Origin: Cronobacter malonaticus LMG 23826
Lineage (GTDB): Bacteria > Pseudomonadota > Gammaproteobacteria > Enterobacterales > Enterobacteriaceae
Direction: 5' to 3'
Assembly (NCBI RefSeq): GCF_001277215.2
Contig: NZ_CP013940.1
Coordinates: 2,604,001 to 2,668,000, forward strand
DNA: 64,000 bases
The translations under genes and the position numbers were made by a program. The notes beneath the pieces are model-generated. The model ran no database searches. It saw nothing but the letters and a program-made list of their open reading frames with translations, and was not told the origin of the DNA. Positions 52,694-62,043 of this stretch are shown piece by piece (position 1 is the first letter of the stretch; each line of letters opens with the position of its first letter).

Positions 52694-53821
52694 TTACTCC
52701 CGCACCAGCAGCGTCAACACCTCGTAATGCGCTGTATGCGGGAACATATCGAACAACTGCACGCGGGCGATGCGATAGCCGGGCAACTGCTTAATGTCTT
52801 TCGCCATCGTCTGCGCGTTACAGCTTGAATAGATAATGTAGCGCGGGGCCATATGGCTCAGATACTCACACAACGCCTGCCCGATGCCGCGCCGCGGCGG
52901 GTTAACGAGAACCAGATCCGGCACCGCCTGCTGGCAGGTCGCGAAACCGGTCGAATCCAGCGCCTGAAAATGCACGTTGCGCAGCCCCAGTTCCTGCGCC
53001 GACGCGCGGGCGCTCGCGATGGCTTCCGGCGCGATTTCAATACCGGTCAGCGTCATCTCCGGCGTGGCGCAGTGCAGCCCGAAGCCGCCGACGCCGCAAA
53101 ACAGATCCCACATATGATTCACCGGCAGCGCGCGCACCCAGTCGCGCGCCGTGGCGTACAGGGCACTCGCGACCGTCGGGTTGGTCTGGAAAAAGCTCTG
53201 CGGACGTATCCACAGCGGCACGCCGTTGAAGTTTTCCGCGAGCGCCTGCTGCTGCGTCAGCCAAATCTCCTCGTCGCCTTCCATAATCGCCATATGCACC
53301 GGCTGAATATTGGCGGTCACGACCTTAAGCTGCGGCAATTCCGCCAGCAGCGCAGGCAGCGCGGCGCGCAGTTGCTCAAGTTTCTCCTTCGAGCGCAGCA
53401 CAAAACGCAGCATTAGCCCGCCGTCGAGCGTGCTCTGCGTCAGCAGCAGATATTTCAGCTCGCCGCGTTTACGCGCGACGTTGTACGGCGTCAGCCCCGC
53501 GCGGGCGATAAACGGCTTCAGCGCCGCAAACACGGCGTAAAACGACGTCGGATAGAGCGGGCATGCGGTCAAATCCACTGGCGTGCCGTCGCGATGCAGC
53601 ATGCCGAGCAGCGGTTTTTCCACGCTCCCGCTCACCACCATTTTTGCTTTATTGCGAAACGCCCGCTCCGGCCCGCTTACCGGCGCGCCCCACTCGCCCA
53701 CGGGCAGCCCTGCCAGCAGCGTTCCCAGGTCGGTCATTTTGGCGGCAAGTTGGGTGTCGAGGGGCTGTTCAATCCACTGACAGGAGCGGCAGCGCCCGGC
53801 GTCATAGAGTGCGCAGTGCAT
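52694..53821 (-). CDS. rlmC: 23S rRNA (uracil(747)-C(5))-methyltransferase RlmC
   Basis: RlmC (RumB) methylates U747 of 23S rRNA using S-adenosylmethionine. The 375-residue protein belongs to the RumA/RumB/TrmA family. Iron-sulfur ligands are Cys3, Cys11, Cys14 and Cys87, and the SAM motif is [12 protein letters not shown]. The NPPRRG motif and the nucleophilic Cys near residue 334 in YSSCNAQT are present. It lacks the N-terminal TRAM domain of RlmD, which separates the two. Single gene on the minus strand. Confidence 0.96.
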   Translation of the reverse strand: MHCALYDAGRCRSCQWIEQPLDTQLAAKMTDLGTLLAGLPVGEWGAPVSGPERAFRNKAKMVVSGSVEKPLLGMLHRDGTPVDLTACPLYPTSFYAVFAALKPFIARAGLTPYNVARKRGELKYLLLTQSTLDGGLMLRFVLRSKEKLEQLRAALPALLAELPQLKVVTANIQPVHMAIMEGDEEIWLTQQQALAENFNGVPLWIRPQSFFQTNPTVASALYATARDWVRALPVNHMWDLFCGVGGFGLHCATPEMTLTGIEIAPEAIASARASAQELGLRNVHFQALDSTGFATCQQAVPDLVLVNPPRRGIGQALCEYLSHMAPRYIIYSSCNAQTMAKDIKQLPGYRIARVQLFDMFPHTAHYEVLTLLVRE

Positions 53822-53873
53822 AGCTAAAAACCTTAAGAAAAACGCGGACCGGCGATTCTATCACGCCGCAGGG

Positions 53874-54347
53874 TTACTGTAGCCGGAAAAAGCGTCGGCT
53901 GCGGGCGGGAATAAACAGCAGCGCCAGCACCAGCAGATCCGGCAGCTTTTGCATCACCAGCGAATGGAAAATTTCACGCCGCGAGCCGCCCGCGATGCTG
54001 AACAGCTCCGGGTATCCCCAGCCAAGCGAGGCCGCCCACAGATAGCCGGTGGCGATAATCTGGGTAAGCAGAAAGACCCAGCGGCCCCAGGCGCGGCCCT
54101 TGAGGATCACAAAGGCACAGCGGAATTCGATGCAGAGTAAAACGAGGCTTGCGAAGAAAATCAGCGTGAGGCTCCAGGTCTGCACGCTGCGGTGGATAAA
54201 GTCCATCACGCCGCGCACGCCCAGCAGGTTGAATATCATCAGCAGATCCAGACAGCGCGTAGAAATAATGCCTATCGCCGCCACCTGTACCAGCGTAGGA
54301 GCGTTCATTCGGGCGTGTGATTGTCGCGCTTTGCTGAAAATGTCCAA
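53874..54347 (-). CDS. ybjO: DUF2593 inner-membrane protein YbjO
   Basis: A 157-residue membrane protein matching E. coli YbjO, function unknown. Four hydrophobic segments are visible at about residues 17-45, 58-80, 88-110 and 130-150. The conserved loop is YPELFSI ... SRREIFHSL. The start appears to be TTG at 54347 (reading DIFSKARQSHARMNAPTLV next), with AAGGCGAG correctly spaced. The internal ATG at 54308 would drop a segment that is conserved with E. coli. It follows the potFGHI genes in the same direction, 74 bases after potI. Confidence 0.87.
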   Translation of the reverse strand: MDIFSKARQSHARMNAPTLVQVAAIGIISTRCLDLLMIFNLLGVRGVMDFIHRSVQTWSLTLIFFASLVLLCIEFRCAFVILKGRAWGRWVFLLTQIIATGYLWAASLGWGYPELFSIAGGSRREIFHSLVMQKLPDLLVLALLFIPARSRRFFRLQ

Positions 54348-54369
54348 ATCTCGCCTTCCCTGTGAAACA

Positions 54370-54390
54370 GCGCCGCGTCATACGCGGCGC
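54370..54390 (-). terminator. Stem-loop after potI
   Basis: GCGCCGCGT and ACGCGGCGC form a 9-bp stem with a three-base loop between potI and ybjO. There is no clear T-run, so it may only partly end the pot transcript. Confidence 0.55.
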
Positions 54391-54421
54391 CGGGTGCACA
54401 TGATTGCAGATTTTAGGCGGT

Positions 54422-55267
54422 TCAGCTACGCCTTGCACGCTGGACATCGCGCAGTCGCTGCTTTTCTGCCCGCGCCATAAAAAACCAGGCGATCAGACCG
54501 ATAGCACCCACCACGCCGAGAATAATCGACGCCAGCGCGTTGATCTCCGGGTTGACGCCCATACGAACGCTGGAGAAGACCAGCATCGGCAGCGTCGTGG
54601 CCCCCGGGCCCGACACAAAGCTTGCGATAACAAGGTCATCGAGCGAGAGCGTAAAGGCGAGCAGCCAGCCGGAAACCACGGCAGGCATGATCATCGGCAG
54701 TGTTATCACGAAAAACACCTTCAGCGGCGCGGCGCCGAGATCCATCGCCGCCTCTTCTATCGAGCGGTCCAGTTCACGCAGGCGCGAGCTTATCACCACC
54801 GACACATACGCGGTACAGAACGTGACGTGCGCCAGCCAGATGGTGAGCATTCCGCGATCGGACGGCCAGCCAATCGCATGACCGAGCGCCACAAAGAGCA
54901 GCAGCAGCGACAGACCGGTTATCACATCCGGCATGACCAGCGGCGCGGTCAGCATAAACGCGAAACCGTTCGAGCCGCGAAAACGCCCGAAACGCACCAT
55001 GACAACCGCTGCGATGGTGCCCAGCACCACCGCCATTGTCGCCGCACAGGCGGCAATCGTCAGGCTCAGCCCCACCGCGTTAATCATCGCCGAATCGTGA
55101 AACAGCTCGCCGTACCAGCGGGTCGACCAGCCCGCCCACACCGTCACCAGTTTCGAACTGTTAAACGAATAGATCACCAGCATCAGCATCGGCGCGTAGA
55201 GAAACGTAAAACCGATAATCAAAATCAGAATGCGCCACGGGGAGCGCACCACAGGCAGATTATTCAT
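54422..55267 (-). CDS. potI: Putrescine ABC transporter permease PotI
   Basis: PotI is a permease of the PotFGHI putrescine importer. The 281-residue protein has six membrane segments and the permease loop EEAAMDLGAAPLKVFF. The start at 55267 (MNNLPVVRSPW) is the family start and overlaps the potH stop by four bases; the longer reading from 55309 is not conserved. Last gene of the operon. Confidence 0.96.
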   Translation of the reverse strand: MNNLPVVRSPWRILILIIGFTFLYAPMLMLVIYSFNSSKLVTVWAGWSTRWYGELFHDSAMINAVGLSLTIAACAATMAVVLGTIAAVVMVRFGRFRGSNGFAFMLTAPLVMPDVITGLSLLLLFVALGHAIGWPSDRGMLTIWLAHVTFCTAYVSVVISSRLRELDRSIEEAAMDLGAAPLKVFFVITLPMIMPAVVSGWLLAFTLSLDDLVIASFVSGPGATTLPMLVFSSVRMGVNPEINALASIILGVVGAIGLIAWFFMARAEKQRLRDVQRARRS

Positions 55268-56223
55268 GCATGGTCTCCCGTCGTTTTGTTCTGGTATTTG
55301 TGGAACCACATGATGGGCACAATCAGCACCACCAGCATGGTGATCGCCACCGCTGAAGCCACCGGCCAGTCGCGGTTATTGAAGAACTCCTGCCAGAGCA
55401 CGCGGCCAATCATGATGCTGTCCGGCCCGCCGAGCAGTTCCGGGATAACGAATTCCCCCACCGCCGGGATAAACACCAGCATCGAGCCTGCGATAATCCC
55501 GCCTTTTGTCAGCGGCACGATGATGCTGAAAAAGGTTTTCAGCGGACGCGCGCCCAGATCGAGCGACGCTTCGACCAGCGAGTAGTCGATGCGGGTCAGC
55601 GCCGTATAAATCGGCAGCACCATAAACGGTAGATACGCGTACACAATCCCGATGTAGACCGCGAGGTTGGTATGCAGAATGGCGAGCGGCTGATCGATTA
55701 CGCCAAGCCACAGCAGCACGTTATTCAGCACGCCGTTCTCTTTGAGGATGCCCATCCAGGCGTAAACGCGGATAAGAAACGACGTCCACGATGGCAGGAT
55801 CACCAGCAGCAGCAGGATGTTGCGCGTCGACGGCTTGCTGTGCGCCACCGCCCAGGCGAGCGGATAACCGAGCAGCAGACAGAACAGCGTCGAAATCGCC
55901 GCCACCTGCAACGACTGCAAATACGCTTCGAAATAGAGCGGATCGTCGGTCAGTTGCAGGAAGTTGCCAATATTCAGCGTCACCGACAACTGATCGTCCG
56001 CCCAGCTCACCAGATCGGTATAGGGCGGGATCGCCCGCGCCATCTCTGCAAGGCTTATCTTGAAGACGATTAAAAATGGCAGCATAAACAGCAGAATCAG
56101 CCACAGGTATGGCAGCGCGACCACAAGCTTACGGCCATGCGCCATTTGCAGGCGCGCGAGCCAGAGCCGGAAACCGCCGGGCGCGGCGGACGGCGGCTCG
56201 CTTTGACGTTCAATAGTGCTCAT
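55264..56223 (-). CDS. potH: Putrescine ABC transporter permease PotH
   Basis: PotH is the other permease of the putrescine importer. The 319-residue protein has six membrane segments and the loop VEASLDLGARPLKTFF that docks on PotG. It lies ten bases after potG and overlaps potI by four bases. Confidence 0.96.
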   Translation of the reverse strand: MSTIERQSEPPSAAPGGFRLWLARLQMAHGRKLVVALPYLWLILLFMLPFLIVFKISLAEMARAIPPYTDLVSWADDQLSVTLNIGNFLQLTDDPLYFEAYLQSLQVAAISTLFCLLLGYPLAWAVAHSKPSTRNILLLLVILPSWTSFLIRVYAWMGILKENGVLNNVLLWLGVIDQPLAILHTNLAVYIGIVYAYLPFMVLPIYTALTRIDYSLVEASLDLGARPLKTFFSIIVPLTKGGIIAGSMLVFIPAVGEFVIPELLGGPDSIMIGRVLWQEFFNNRDWPVASAVAITMLVVLIVPIMWFHKYQNKTTGDHA

Positions 56224-56233
56224 CTGTCGCTCC

Positions 56234-57367
56234 TTACACCGTCAGCACAACGCAGCTGTCCGCGTCCCAGCACAGGCGAACTTCGTCACCCCAGGTGGGC
56301 GCGCCTTTGCGGTAGCGGTGCGCGTTCTGCAACTGCGCGCTGATCATCTGCCCGCTGTGCAGCCGCACGTGGTAGATAGAGAGATCGCCGAGATAGGCGA
56401 TATGCACCACTTCGCCCACGCCGAAGTTAAAACCATCGGCGGGCGGCTCGTCGCAGAGCATCACTTTCTCCGGGCGCAGCGCGACGTGAACCGGCACGCC
56501 GTCCACCACCGAGGCGTCCGGGTCCACTTTCAGCGGATGCACCAGCCCCGGCGCGTCGATGATTAATCCGTCCTCACGCCGCTCGCGCAGCAGCCCGTCG
56601 AAGACGTTCACCGAGCCGATAAACTCCGCGCTGTAGCGGGTGGTGGGATGCTCGTAAATCTCTTCCGGCTCGCCGATTTGCACAAACTTGCCGCGGTTCA
56701 TGATGGCGATGCGGCCTGCCATCGTCATGGCCTCTTCCTGATCGTGCGTCACCATCACGCAGGTCACGCCGACGCGCTCAAGAATATCGACCACTTCGAG
56801 CTGCATGCGGTCGCGCAACTTTTTATCAAGCGCGCCCATCGGCTCGTCGAGCAGCAGCAGTTTCGGGCGTTTGGCGAGGCTGCGGGCCAGCGCCACGCGC
56901 TGACGCTGGCCGCCGGAAAGCTGATGCGGCTTACGCTTCGCGAACTCCTGCATATGCACAAGGCCGAGCATCTCTTCGACGCGGCTGGCTATCTCCGCCT
57001 TCGGCAGTTTGTCCTGCTTCAGGCCGAAAGCGATGTTTTGCTCAACCGTCATATGCGGAAAGAGCGCGTAAGACTGGAACATCATATTGATCGGGCGCTG
57101 GTACGGCGGCACGTGGGAGAGATCCACGCCGTCCAGCACAATTTGCCCGGCAGTGGGAATTTCAAAACCCGCGAGCATGCGCAGAAGCGTTGATTTTCCG
57201 CACCCGGAGGCGCCGAGCAACGCGAAAATTTCGCCTTTATAGATGGTCAGGCTGACGTCATCGACGGCGTGCTGGCCGTCGAACGATTTGGTCAGGTTAC
57301 GAATTTCCAGCAGCGGGGTCAGCGCCTTGCGGGGTTTCGCCTGTGGGCGGGGAATAGCGTCGTTCAC
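56234..57367 (-). CDS. potG: Putrescine ABC transporter ATP-binding protein PotG
   Basis: PotG energises putrescine import. The 377-residue protein has Walker A GASGCGKST at residues 52-60, signature LSGGQRQRVALARSL and Walker B LLLLDEPMGALD. A C-terminal TOBE regulatory domain covers about the last 90 residues. The start is GTG at 57367 (next residues NDAIPRPQAK), with GGAGAG upstream, as the family alignment requires; an upstream reading to 57487 is spurious. It is separated from potF by 139 bases containing a series of hairpins. Confidence 0.96.
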   Translation of the reverse strand: MNDAIPRPQAKPRKALTPLLEIRNLTKSFDGQHAVDDVSLTIYKGEIFALLGASGCGKSTLLRMLAGFEIPTAGQIVLDGVDLSHVPPYQRPINMMFQSYALFPHMTVEQNIAFGLKQDKLPKAEIASRVEEMLGLVHMQEFAKRKPHQLSGGQRQRVALARSLAKRPKLLLLDEPMGALDKKLRDRMQLEVVDILERVGVTCVMVTHDQEEAMTMAGRIAIMNRGKFVQIGEPEEIYEHPTTRYSAEFIGSVNVFDGLLRERREDGLIIDAPGLVHPLKVDPDASVVDGVPVHVALRPEKVMLCDEPPADGFNFGVGEVVHIAYLGDLSIYHVRLHSGQMISAQLQNAHRYRKGAPTWGDEVRLCWDADSCVVLTV

Positions 57368-57400
57368 TACATTGCTCTCCGGCAAAAAGCAAAAGTACCT

Positions 57401-57504
57401 GTGCGGCCCGGTTGCCGCACAAATGGCAGAACAGAGGCGCGTGTCCTCTGTTCTGTTGTGGGGCAGTTGCACCGCCCCGATGCACACCGTTTACGGTAAA
57501 ACGG
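57401..57504 (-). other. Hairpin array between potF and potG
   Basis: Four inverted repeats follow one another in the potF-potG spacer: CCGTTT/AAACGG (57487-57504), GGGGC/GCCCC (57460-57478), an 11-bp perfect one CAGAACAGAGG/CCTCTGTTCTG (57427-57455), and GTGCGGC/GCCGCAC (57401-57420). None has a strong T-run. They probably protect the potF mRNA 3' end and lower potGHI expression relative to the binding protein. Confidence 0.7.
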
Positions 57505-57506
57505 CC

Positions 57507-58619
57507 TTATTTACCGCTTTTCACTTTGGTCCAGGCGCGCGTTCTGACGCGATCCAGCTTCGGCTCCTGCACTTTAAGCGTAAAGAGCTTGGCCATTACG
57601 TCCGGCGGCGGGTAGATACCCGGATTGTCGCGCACCTCTTTACTCACCAGCGGCGTGGAAGCTTTGTTGCCGCTCGCGTAGTAGACGTGATCGCTGATGT
57701 GCGCCATGACGTCCGGGCGCATCAGGTAGTTGAGGAACTGGTACGCTTCGTCTTTGTTTTTGGCGTCCGCAGGCATCGCGAAGACGTCAAAGAACGCCAG
57801 CGCGCCCTCTTTCGGAATGGTGTAGGAGATGTTGACGCCGTTCTTCGCTTCTTTCGCGCGGTTCGCCGCCTGCCACACGTCGCCCGCCCAGCCGATCGCC
57901 ACACAGATGTCGCCGTTCGCCAGATCGTTGATGTACTGGGAGGAGTGGAAGTAACGGATATTCGGGCGCAGCTTCAGCAGCAGATCGGTCGCCGCGCCGC
58001 TGTAGTCGTCCGGTTTGCTGCTGTTCGGATCTTTGCCGAGGTAATTCAGCACGGTCGCGAAAATTTCTTCGGGGGCATCCAGGAAGGAGACGCCGCAGCT
58101 TTTCAGTTTTTCGAGGTTTTCCGGTTTCAGCACCAGATCCCAGCTGTTCAGCGGCGCATCGGTGCCGAGCGCGGCTTTCACTTTGTCTACGTTATAGCCG
58201 ATGCCGGTGGTCGCCCACAGGTAAGGCATCGCGTATTTGTTATCAGGGTCGTGCTTCGCCACCAGCTTGAGGATTTCCGGATCGAGGTTTTTCCAGTTCG
58301 GCAGCTTGCTCTTATCCAGCGGCTGGAACACGCCCGCGGTGAGCTGGCGCTCAAGGAAGCTTGCAGATGGGACGACGAGGTCAAAACCGGTGCTGCCCGC
58401 CATCAGTTTGCCTTCCAGCACTTCGTTGGAATCGAACACGTCATAGACGACTTTAATGCCGGTCTCTTTGGTGAAGTTGGCAATCGTGTCCGGGGCAATA
58501 TAGTCGGACCAGTTATACACATGCAGCGTTTTCTGTTCAGCCGCCAGGGTCGTCGCGGAAACGGCCATCAACGCACCGGCAACCACACCCGATAACCATT
58601 TTTTACTCTGGGTGGACAT
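57507..58619 (-). CDS. potF: Putrescine-binding periplasmic protein PotF
   Basis: PotF captures putrescine in the periplasm for PotGHI. The 370-residue precursor has a signal peptide cleaved after LAA at about residue 26. The mature part starts [16 protein letters not shown], with the aromatic Trp-Ser-Asp binding cluster, and has the [22 protein letters not shown] and FFDVFAMP blocks that line the pocket. The start at 58619 is chosen over 58694 from the signal peptide and the AAGGAAAAC ribosome site. Confidence 0.97.
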   Translation of the reverse strand: MSTQSKKWLSGVVAGALMAVSATTLAAEQKTLHVYNWSDYIAPDTIANFTKETGIKVVYDVFDSNEVLEGKLMAGSTGFDLVVPSASFLERQLTAGVFQPLDKSKLPNWKNLDPEILKLVAKHDPDNKYAMPYLWATTGIGYNVDKVKAALGTDAPLNSWDLVLKPENLEKLKSCGVSFLDAPEEIFATVLNYLGKDPNSSKPDDYSGAATDLLLKLRPNIRYFHSSQYINDLANGDICVAIGWAGDVWQAANRAKEAKNGVNISYTIPKEGALAFFDVFAMPADAKNKDEAYQFLNYLMRPDVMAHISDHVYYASGNKASTPLVSKEVRDNPGIYPPPDVMAKLFTLKVQEPKLDRVRTRAWTKVKSGK

Positions 58620-58977
58620 ATCTGTTTTCCTTCTGAATAAAGGGTAAAAGTCCGCGTCGGTGCGGACTAAATTTACGCAATTAAACATATGCAAGATTCA
58701 TGCATAGATGGTCATTCTGCACAGAAAAAAGAGCGCGGCTCTCCGGCAGACATTGCACGCTGTATGCAGCTTCGCAAGGATAACTGTAGCCTGACCCCGA
58801 GGCTATAGCCCGGAATAAAAAACGCCTTTTAACAATTTTTTAGTCAGATTTGGTCTACGTGATAAGCCAAAATAGCGCTGTGAGCGGTGATTTATGCTAT
58901 CGCAACAGTTTATATACAGAATAAAAACGGGAAATACGCAGTCACCCTGGTGGCGACTGCGCTAAAAGCAGGCAGGT
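58620..58977. promoter_or_regulatory. Region between potF and ybjN
   Basis: 358 bases with no gene. The part next to potF (58660-58730) is AT-rich with repeated TGCA steps and should hold the potF promoter. The part near ybjN is the downstream end of ybjN; GTCACC ... GGTGAC-type pairing at 58941-58957 (CAGTC-ACCCTGGTGG-CGACTG) could be its terminator. Confidence 0.4.
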
Positions 58978-59457
58978 TCAGTGAAGAAAATGGTTATTCA
59001 CTTCGGGCTCCCCTTTTTCATCCTCTTCGGGGGAGTAAATCAGGTGATGCGCGCGGGCTTCCATAATCACCATTGAGGTCTGCTGTTCGCTCTGGCGGTA
59101 AAAGGCCTCGAACTGTTCCACCGTCACGCCCACATCAATGAGCAGCGTCTGACACACCACCAGCTTCGGCAGGTTATCATCCTGGATATCGAGAAAGGCC
59201 TTTAAGGTCAACGAGCCGGCATTAATGGCCGAGAGATCGGCGGCGACCGTCAGCAGCGCCGAGGGCTTGATTTCCGCCATCGCGGAAAACATCACCACGT
59301 TATCCACCAGGTCTATCTTGGCGTCGAATACGCCTTCGAAATTCTGCATATGGGGAAGATGGAGTGCCTGGCAGGTATCACACTCGAAAAAGCTCACGCC
59401 GAGGTTATCGAGCCAGCGGCGCAGGGTGTCCAGCGTCGGGACGACGAGTGAATCCAT
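58978..59457 (-). CDS. ybjN: YbjN-family protein
   Basis: A 159-residue cytosolic protein of the YbjN family, whose fold resembles type III secretion chaperones (SycE-like). In E. coli its level affects motility, biofilm and stress responses, but the mechanism is unclear. Conserved blocks are FFECDTCQALHLPHMQNFEGVFDAKIDL and the NNHFLH C-terminus. It lies 82 bases downstream of rimK in the same direction, the nfsA-rimK-ybjN order of E. coli. Confidence 0.93.
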   Translation of the reverse strand: MDSLVVPTLDTLRRWLDNLGVSFFECDTCQALHLPHMQNFEGVFDAKIDLVDNVVMFSAMAEIKPSALLTVAADLSAINAGSLTLKAFLDIQDDNLPKLVVCQTLLIDVGVTVEQFEAFYRQSEQQTSMVIMEARAHHLIYSPEEDEKGEPEVNNHFLH

Positions 59458-59539
59458 AAAACCTGTAGCCTCTTTTAGTAAACAAACATGTCAATCGGAT
59501 AGCTTACGCAAAAAACGGGCGTTATACCACGACGCCGGG

Positions 59540-60442
59540 TCAGCCACCGGTTTTGAGGCAGTAGTCTGGGCGCGCGTGACGCTCAATCCAGTTGATCATT
59601 TGCCCGGCGATATCCATACCGGTGGTTTTCTCGATGCCTTCCAGCCCCGGCGAGGCGTTCACTTCCATGACCAGCGGGCCGCGGTCGGCGCGCAGAATAT
59701 CGACGCCTGCGACATCGAGCCCGAGCGTTGCGGCGGCTTTGATCGCGATGTCACGCTCACGCTCGCTAATCTCCGCGATACGCGCCACGCCGCCACGGTG
59801 CAGATTTGAGCGGAAATCGCCCTCTTTCGCCTGGCGTTCAATGGCAGCAACCACGCGGTCACCCACCACCAGACAGCGGATATCGCGCCCTCGGGCTTCT
59901 TTTATATATTCCTGCACGAGGATATGGGCGTTGAGCCCGCGAAAAGCGTCAATCACGCTTTCGGCCGCCTGGCGGGTTTCGGCCAGCACCACGCCGATGC
60001 CCTGAGTGCCTTCCACCAGTTTCACCACCAGCGGCGCGCCGCCCACCATATCAATGAGATCGCTGGTGTCGTCCGGTGAATGGGCGATGCCAGTGATGGG
60101 CAAATCGATGCCCTGACGCGCCAGCAGTTGCAGCGAGCGTAGCTTGTCGCGCGCGCGGGTAATGGCGACCGATTCATTCAGCGGATAACTGCCGAGCATT
60201 TCGAACTGGCGCAGCGCGGCAGTGCCGTAGAAGGTGATGGCAGACCCGATGCGCGGGATCACCGCATCGAAATGCGGCAGCTGACGGCCTTTGTAATGCA
60301 CGCAGGACGCCGCAGGGTTGATGGTCATATAGCAGGAAAGCGGATCGAGAATTTCCACCTGGTGGCCGCGCCGCGTGGCGGCTTCGCGCAGGCGTTTACA
60401 AGAATAGAGCGTACCGTCCCGGGACAAAATGGCGATTTTCAC
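59540..60442 (-). CDS. rimK: Ribosomal protein S6 glutamate ligase RimK
   Basis: RimK is an ATP-grasp ligase that adds glutamate residues to the C-terminus of ribosomal protein S6 and can make poly-alpha-glutamate. The 300-residue protein has the ATP-grasp blocks [18 protein letters not shown] (lysine and glycine-rich loop), [14 protein letters not shown] and the metal-binding [13 protein letters not shown]. The start is GTG at 60442 (KIAILSRDG next). It sits between nfsA and ybjN. Confidence 0.96.
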   Translation of the reverse strand: MKIAILSRDGTLYSCKRLREAATRRGHQVEILDPLSCYMTINPAASCVHYKGRQLPHFDAVIPRIGSAITFYGTAALRQFEMLGSYPLNESVAITRARDKLRSLQLLARQGIDLPITGIAHSPDDTSDLIDMVGGAPLVVKLVEGTQGIGVVLAETRQAAESVIDAFRGLNAHILVQEYIKEARGRDIRCLVVGDRVVAAIERQAKEGDFRSNLHRGGVARIAEISERERDIAIKAAATLGLDVAGVDILRADRGPLVMEVNASPGLEGIEKTTGMDIAGQMINWIERHARPDYCLKTGG

Positions 60443-60485
60443 CCTGCACCTCTCTGAACACGTCTTGTGAAAACCGGCCTATCAT

Positions 60486-60513
60486 ACACGCCCCCGCGCA
60501 GGCGGGGGAGTGT
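60486..60513 (-). other. Stem-loop between nfsA and rimK
   Basis: ACACGCCCCCGC and GCGGGGGAGTGT pair with one mismatch around a four-base loop. No T-run follows on the minus strand, so it may adjust rimK expression rather than end transcription. Confidence 0.5.
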
Positions 60514-60521
60514 AAAAAGGC

Positions 60522-61244
60522 TTAGCGTGTCGCCCAGCCCTGCTTGTGCAGATAGTCGAGAATAAACGGACGATTCTCTTTGATGATGGTGCGGCGGATC
60601 TGATCGCTCCAGGTATCGCGGCGGGCGTTGCTGTCGCGATGCAGATAGTAGTCAGCTATCTCTTCGTCATATTCGGCGAGCAGTTCGCGGTCGACCGGCT
60701 GGTAGCGGTTTTCGTGCACCATCAGGCCCGCAGGCATACGCGGTTTCACCTGCGGATCGTCCGCCGGCCAGCCGAGGCAAAGGCCAAAGAGCGGCAGCAC
60801 ATGTTTCGGCAGGCCCAGCAGTTCTGTGACTGCTTCAATGCTGTTACGAATACCGCCGATATAGACGCCGCCGAGACCGAGCGATTCCGCCGCGACCAGC
60901 GCGTTTTGCCCGAGCATCGCAGTATCCACCACGCCGAGCAGCAGCTGTTCCGCAAGCCCCAGCTGCGCGTCCGGGCAGATTTGGAGATGGCGGTTGAAAT
61001 CGGCGCAGAAGACCCAGAACTCGGCCGCTTTCGCGACGTGCGGCTGGCCGCCAGTCAGCGTCACCAGTTGCTCGCGCATCGCGCGGTCGGTTATGCGAAT
61101 AATGGAGCTGCACTGCAGGAAACTGGAGCTTGAGGCGGACTGCGCCGCGTGGATAATCGCTTCACGCTGGGCGTCGCTGATAGGCTCATCGGTATAATGG
61201 CGAATGGAACGGTGCGAGCAAAGCAGCTCAATCGTTGGCGTCAT
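60522..61244 (-). CDS. nfsA: Oxygen-insensitive NADPH nitroreductase NfsA
   Basis: NfsA is an FMN enzyme that reduces nitroaromatics (including nitrofurans) and quinones by two-electron transfer with NADPH. The 240-residue protein has the FMN-binding HRSIRHYTDEPI N-terminus and GGVYIGGIRN. A C-terminal basic stretch around HRDSNARRDTWSDQIRR includes the arginine that sets NADPH preference in E. coli. The start at 61244 (MTPTIELL) is the family start, with AAGGAAAACG upstream. In E. coli ybjC precedes it in the same operon; here ybjC is absent. Confidence 0.96.
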   Translation of the reverse strand: MTPTIELLCSHRSIRHYTDEPISDAQREAIIHAAQSASSSSFLQCSSIIRITDRAMREQLVTLTGGQPHVAKAAEFWVFCADFNRHLQICPDAQLGLAEQLLLGVVDTAMLGQNALVAAESLGLGGVYIGGIRNSIEAVTELLGLPKHVLPLFGLCLGWPADDPQVKPRMPAGLMVHENRYQPVDRELLAEYDEEIADYYLHRDSNARRDTWSDQIRRTIIKENRPFILDYLHKQGWATR

Positions 61245-61373
61245 CACGTTTTCCTTATTCCTGGTGTGTTGAAAAGCAAGCGAAAGCTTGCCCAAAACAC
61301 ATCAGTATAATCGTAATGCGCCGGATGGCGGTTAACGGAACGTTGCGTTAAGAAAGTAAAATGAAACCGGCCG

Positions 61374-61751
61374 TTACAGCCGGCGTCTGCCGTCCCCGCG
61401 ATGGCGCAGCGTAAGCAGGAACAGCCAGCAGAGCGACCCGATAGAGCACCAGAACAGTGCGCTGAAAATCCATGCCAGCTCCTGCCAGAAGGAGCGCACT
61501 TCCCCGCCCCAAAGATGCAAAAGCACCAGACAGAGCGGCGCGGCCAGCAGCGCGCCAGCCAGCGGCTTAAGTTCACGACCACGTCTGGCGCAAACACCCG
61601 CCACAGCGCCGGGCAGCATGAAATATAAAATCCCCAAATCCATCGATCTGACGCCTGGCGTAAACGTACCCGGCACCATTTTTTGTGCCATGAATACCGC
61701 CAGAAACAGAATAAAACAGCAGGCGGTCGCAGCCCGGCTATGACGTCGCAT
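61374..61751 (-). CDS. ybjM: Inner-membrane protein YbjM
   Basis: A 125-residue membrane protein that fits E. coli YbjM, clearest in the segment FWQELAWIFSALFWCSIGSLCWLF. Four hydrophobic stretches are visible. No function is known. The ATG at 61751 is chosen, with GGGGGAT upstream; a longer reading uses TTG at 61784. It lies 129 bases upstream of nfsA, where E. coli has grxA and ybjC in between. It is more divergent from E. coli than its neighbours. Confidence 0.8.
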   Translation of the reverse strand: MRRHSRAATACCFILFLAVFMAQKMVPGTFTPGVRSMDLGILYFMLPGAVAGVCARRGRELKPLAGALLAAPLCLVLLHLWGGEVRSFWQELAWIFSALFWCSIGSLCWLFLLTLRHRGDGRRRL

Positions 61752-62043
61752 CAACAGATATCCCCCTGATAGTGCCTGAATCAACCTGATCTCCTCTCCG
61801 CCGGTGCGGATATTTAGTCAGATAAAGCATGGCGGCAGTCCGTGCCTCATAATTAACTGCGGGTAATAGAATATTCTTGCTGGCCGATACTATTCATAAC
61901 GATTAAACTAGCGGCGGCTAAAAGCTTATGCAGACGAAATAATGGCGCCGGAAAAAGCGCACTTCCGGCAAAACATAAGCAAAATCCTAGCCCAGAAGCC
62001 TCTCCTTTTCAACAACTTACTGGTAAACAAGAAGTTAGCCTCC
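61752..62043. other. Divergent ybjM-ybjL region
   Basis: 292 bases. The second half (61942-62043) is open in frame with ybjL and could add 34 residues, but these are not conserved. The first half is AT-rich and should contain both promoters. Confidence 0.4.
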
